Made by a program: the position numbers and the translations under genes. 64,000 bases of DNA from Allomyces arbusculus. Lineage: Eukaryota; Blastocladiomycota; Blastocladiomycetes; Blastocladiales; Blastocladiaceae. The DNA is taken from positions 214,197 to 278,196 of the forward strand of contig JADHYV010000019.1 in NCBI GenBank assembly GCA_027604705.1. Reading direction: 5' to 3'. This document shows, in pieces, positions 63,200-64,000 of the stretch. The notes below the pieces were generated by a model, which ran no database searches, was not told the origin of the DNA, and saw nothing but the letters and a program-made list of their open reading frames with translations. The number at the start of each line of letters is the position of its first letter. Position 1 is the first letter of the stretch.

Positions 63200-64000
63200 G
63201 GGTGCGCGTGCCGAGCCGCGCTCGAGTGCATTGGGTCGTTTGTCGTTCGTTTTTGCTCAGACCTATCTCACAGCACAAGAATCAATCGCTTTGCTCTGAC
63301 TCTCCACGATCCGCTCGAGCGACCTGCACTGCTCGCTGCCCACCCATCCCGCCGCTGTCGTAGTCGCGACCCCACCTTGCGTTGCAACCGTCGCGGTTTG
63401 TGCACGATGAACCCACGACGGGCCGCATACTCTCCTCATAGGCTGCGCAGTCCGCATCCTCTCACGCCCGCGCTCTGGCGCGACGTCCGCTTTCTGCCGG
63501 CGCGACGCGTGTCTTGGGTGCCGGTGATGATTCTTGGAATGAATATGGGTTGGATGCTGAGGTCTCGACTGACGGACATTCTCCCATGCAAAACACATCA
63601 GACAGCGACGCAAATTGTATCCAAATGCTTGGGGACTGGACACGACGTCGAGGGAAGTTAAAGCACTGGCCAAACCTCTTGCAGACGAGGACCAGCAGCA
63701 AGGGTCGCGGCCATCGCGCGGAACAGATGTTGGCGAGCGTGCATGGTGAGAAGGCCAGTGTGGAGGTAACGGGAGTTGAGGGAGAAAAAGGATGGATTCA
63801 GGAGTAGAGGTGCGAATGTCACCGTGCAAAACACGGACATCGATTGTCGCCGATGCGCGCCACGATGTGCAGGTTCAGGCGTTCTCAAACGTGACCATGC
63901 TTAAATCGAAATCAGGCGGATGCAATTTTGTCGCTTGACCGCGCTCCGCTCGGAAAGAGCGCAATGGAGCCTGGCCACGCTCACGCTATGCCCCAGCAGC
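63200..64000. other. Window edge, no supportable gene
   Basis: About 800 bp after LIG1. A minus-strand frame at 63263-63450 ([20 protein letters not shown]) could be the end of a gene entering from the right, but no domain, splice chain or start supports it. GC content is lower than in LIG1. Confidence 0.3.

Noticed and set aside
1-64000. CRISPR arrays, rRNA genes, plasmid or phage features
   Set aside because: None of the expected repeat spacing or conserved RNA sequence was seen; the genes are intron-bearing and eukaryotic.

Overview
The window looks like a compact, GC-rich fungal genome. Genes carry short spliceosomal introns, mostly about 65-100 nt. It encodes fungus-associated proteins: a Chs7-type chitin synthase export chaperone, an Hsp9/12 stress protein, a Vac7-like vacuolar protein and the SAGA subunit Sgf73. 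A class C (GABA-B/mGluR-like) receptor and a CaaX-ended UBL3/MUB protein, which yeasts lack, point to an early-diverging, perhaps zoosporic fungus (Blastocladiomycota or chytrid grade). That placement is inference. I can support about 25 protein genes and no rRNA, CRISPR array, plasmid or phage feature. No tRNA could be folded convincingly.

Layout. 0-10 kb: alkaline ceramidase (-), APC4 (+), VPS28 (+), CNOT9/Caf40 with a long poly-Gln tract (+), then a roughly 2 kb intergenic stretch with poly-C runs. 10-19 kb: SGF73 (-), diverging from a large CH-DH-PH-Sec7-PH protein (+) that looks like a combined Rho/Arf exchange factor, then CHS7 (+). 19-21.9 kb: a gene-poor stretch with two diverged direct copies of a roughly 0.7-0.9 kb segment. 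22-31.3 kb: Vac7-like protein (+), an unrecognised polytopic membrane protein (-), UBL3 (+), HSP12 (+) with a TATA box, and a small NET-domain gene (+).

32-39 kb: two beta-carbonic anhydrase paralogues (+) with identical intron positions, separated by a TMEM69/DUF3429 mitochondrial gene (+), then BCKDHB (+). 39-45 kb: one long receptor gene (-) joining a repetitive beta-helix-like ectodomain and an EGF-like module to a class C seven-helix domain. 46-50 kb: a tandem pair of predicted membrane-anchored F-box proteins (+). 50-64 kb: a three-LIM protein (+), a YABBY-like HMG protein (+), MSP1 (-) head-to-head with TOM70 (+), a BTB-like/LRR-like protein (-) and DNA ligase I (+).

Most genes are housekeeping and unrelated in pathway. 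Three local themes stand out. MSP1 and TOM70 both act at the mitochondrial outer membrane and share a short divergent intergenic region. Carbonic anhydrases and F-box proteins have each duplicated locally. Several genes (receptor, dual GEF, membrane F-box pair, BTB-like/LRR-like protein) have unusual domain combinations. Exon boundaries were read by eye from reading frame, splice signals and family alignment; where I could not fix a junction I say so.
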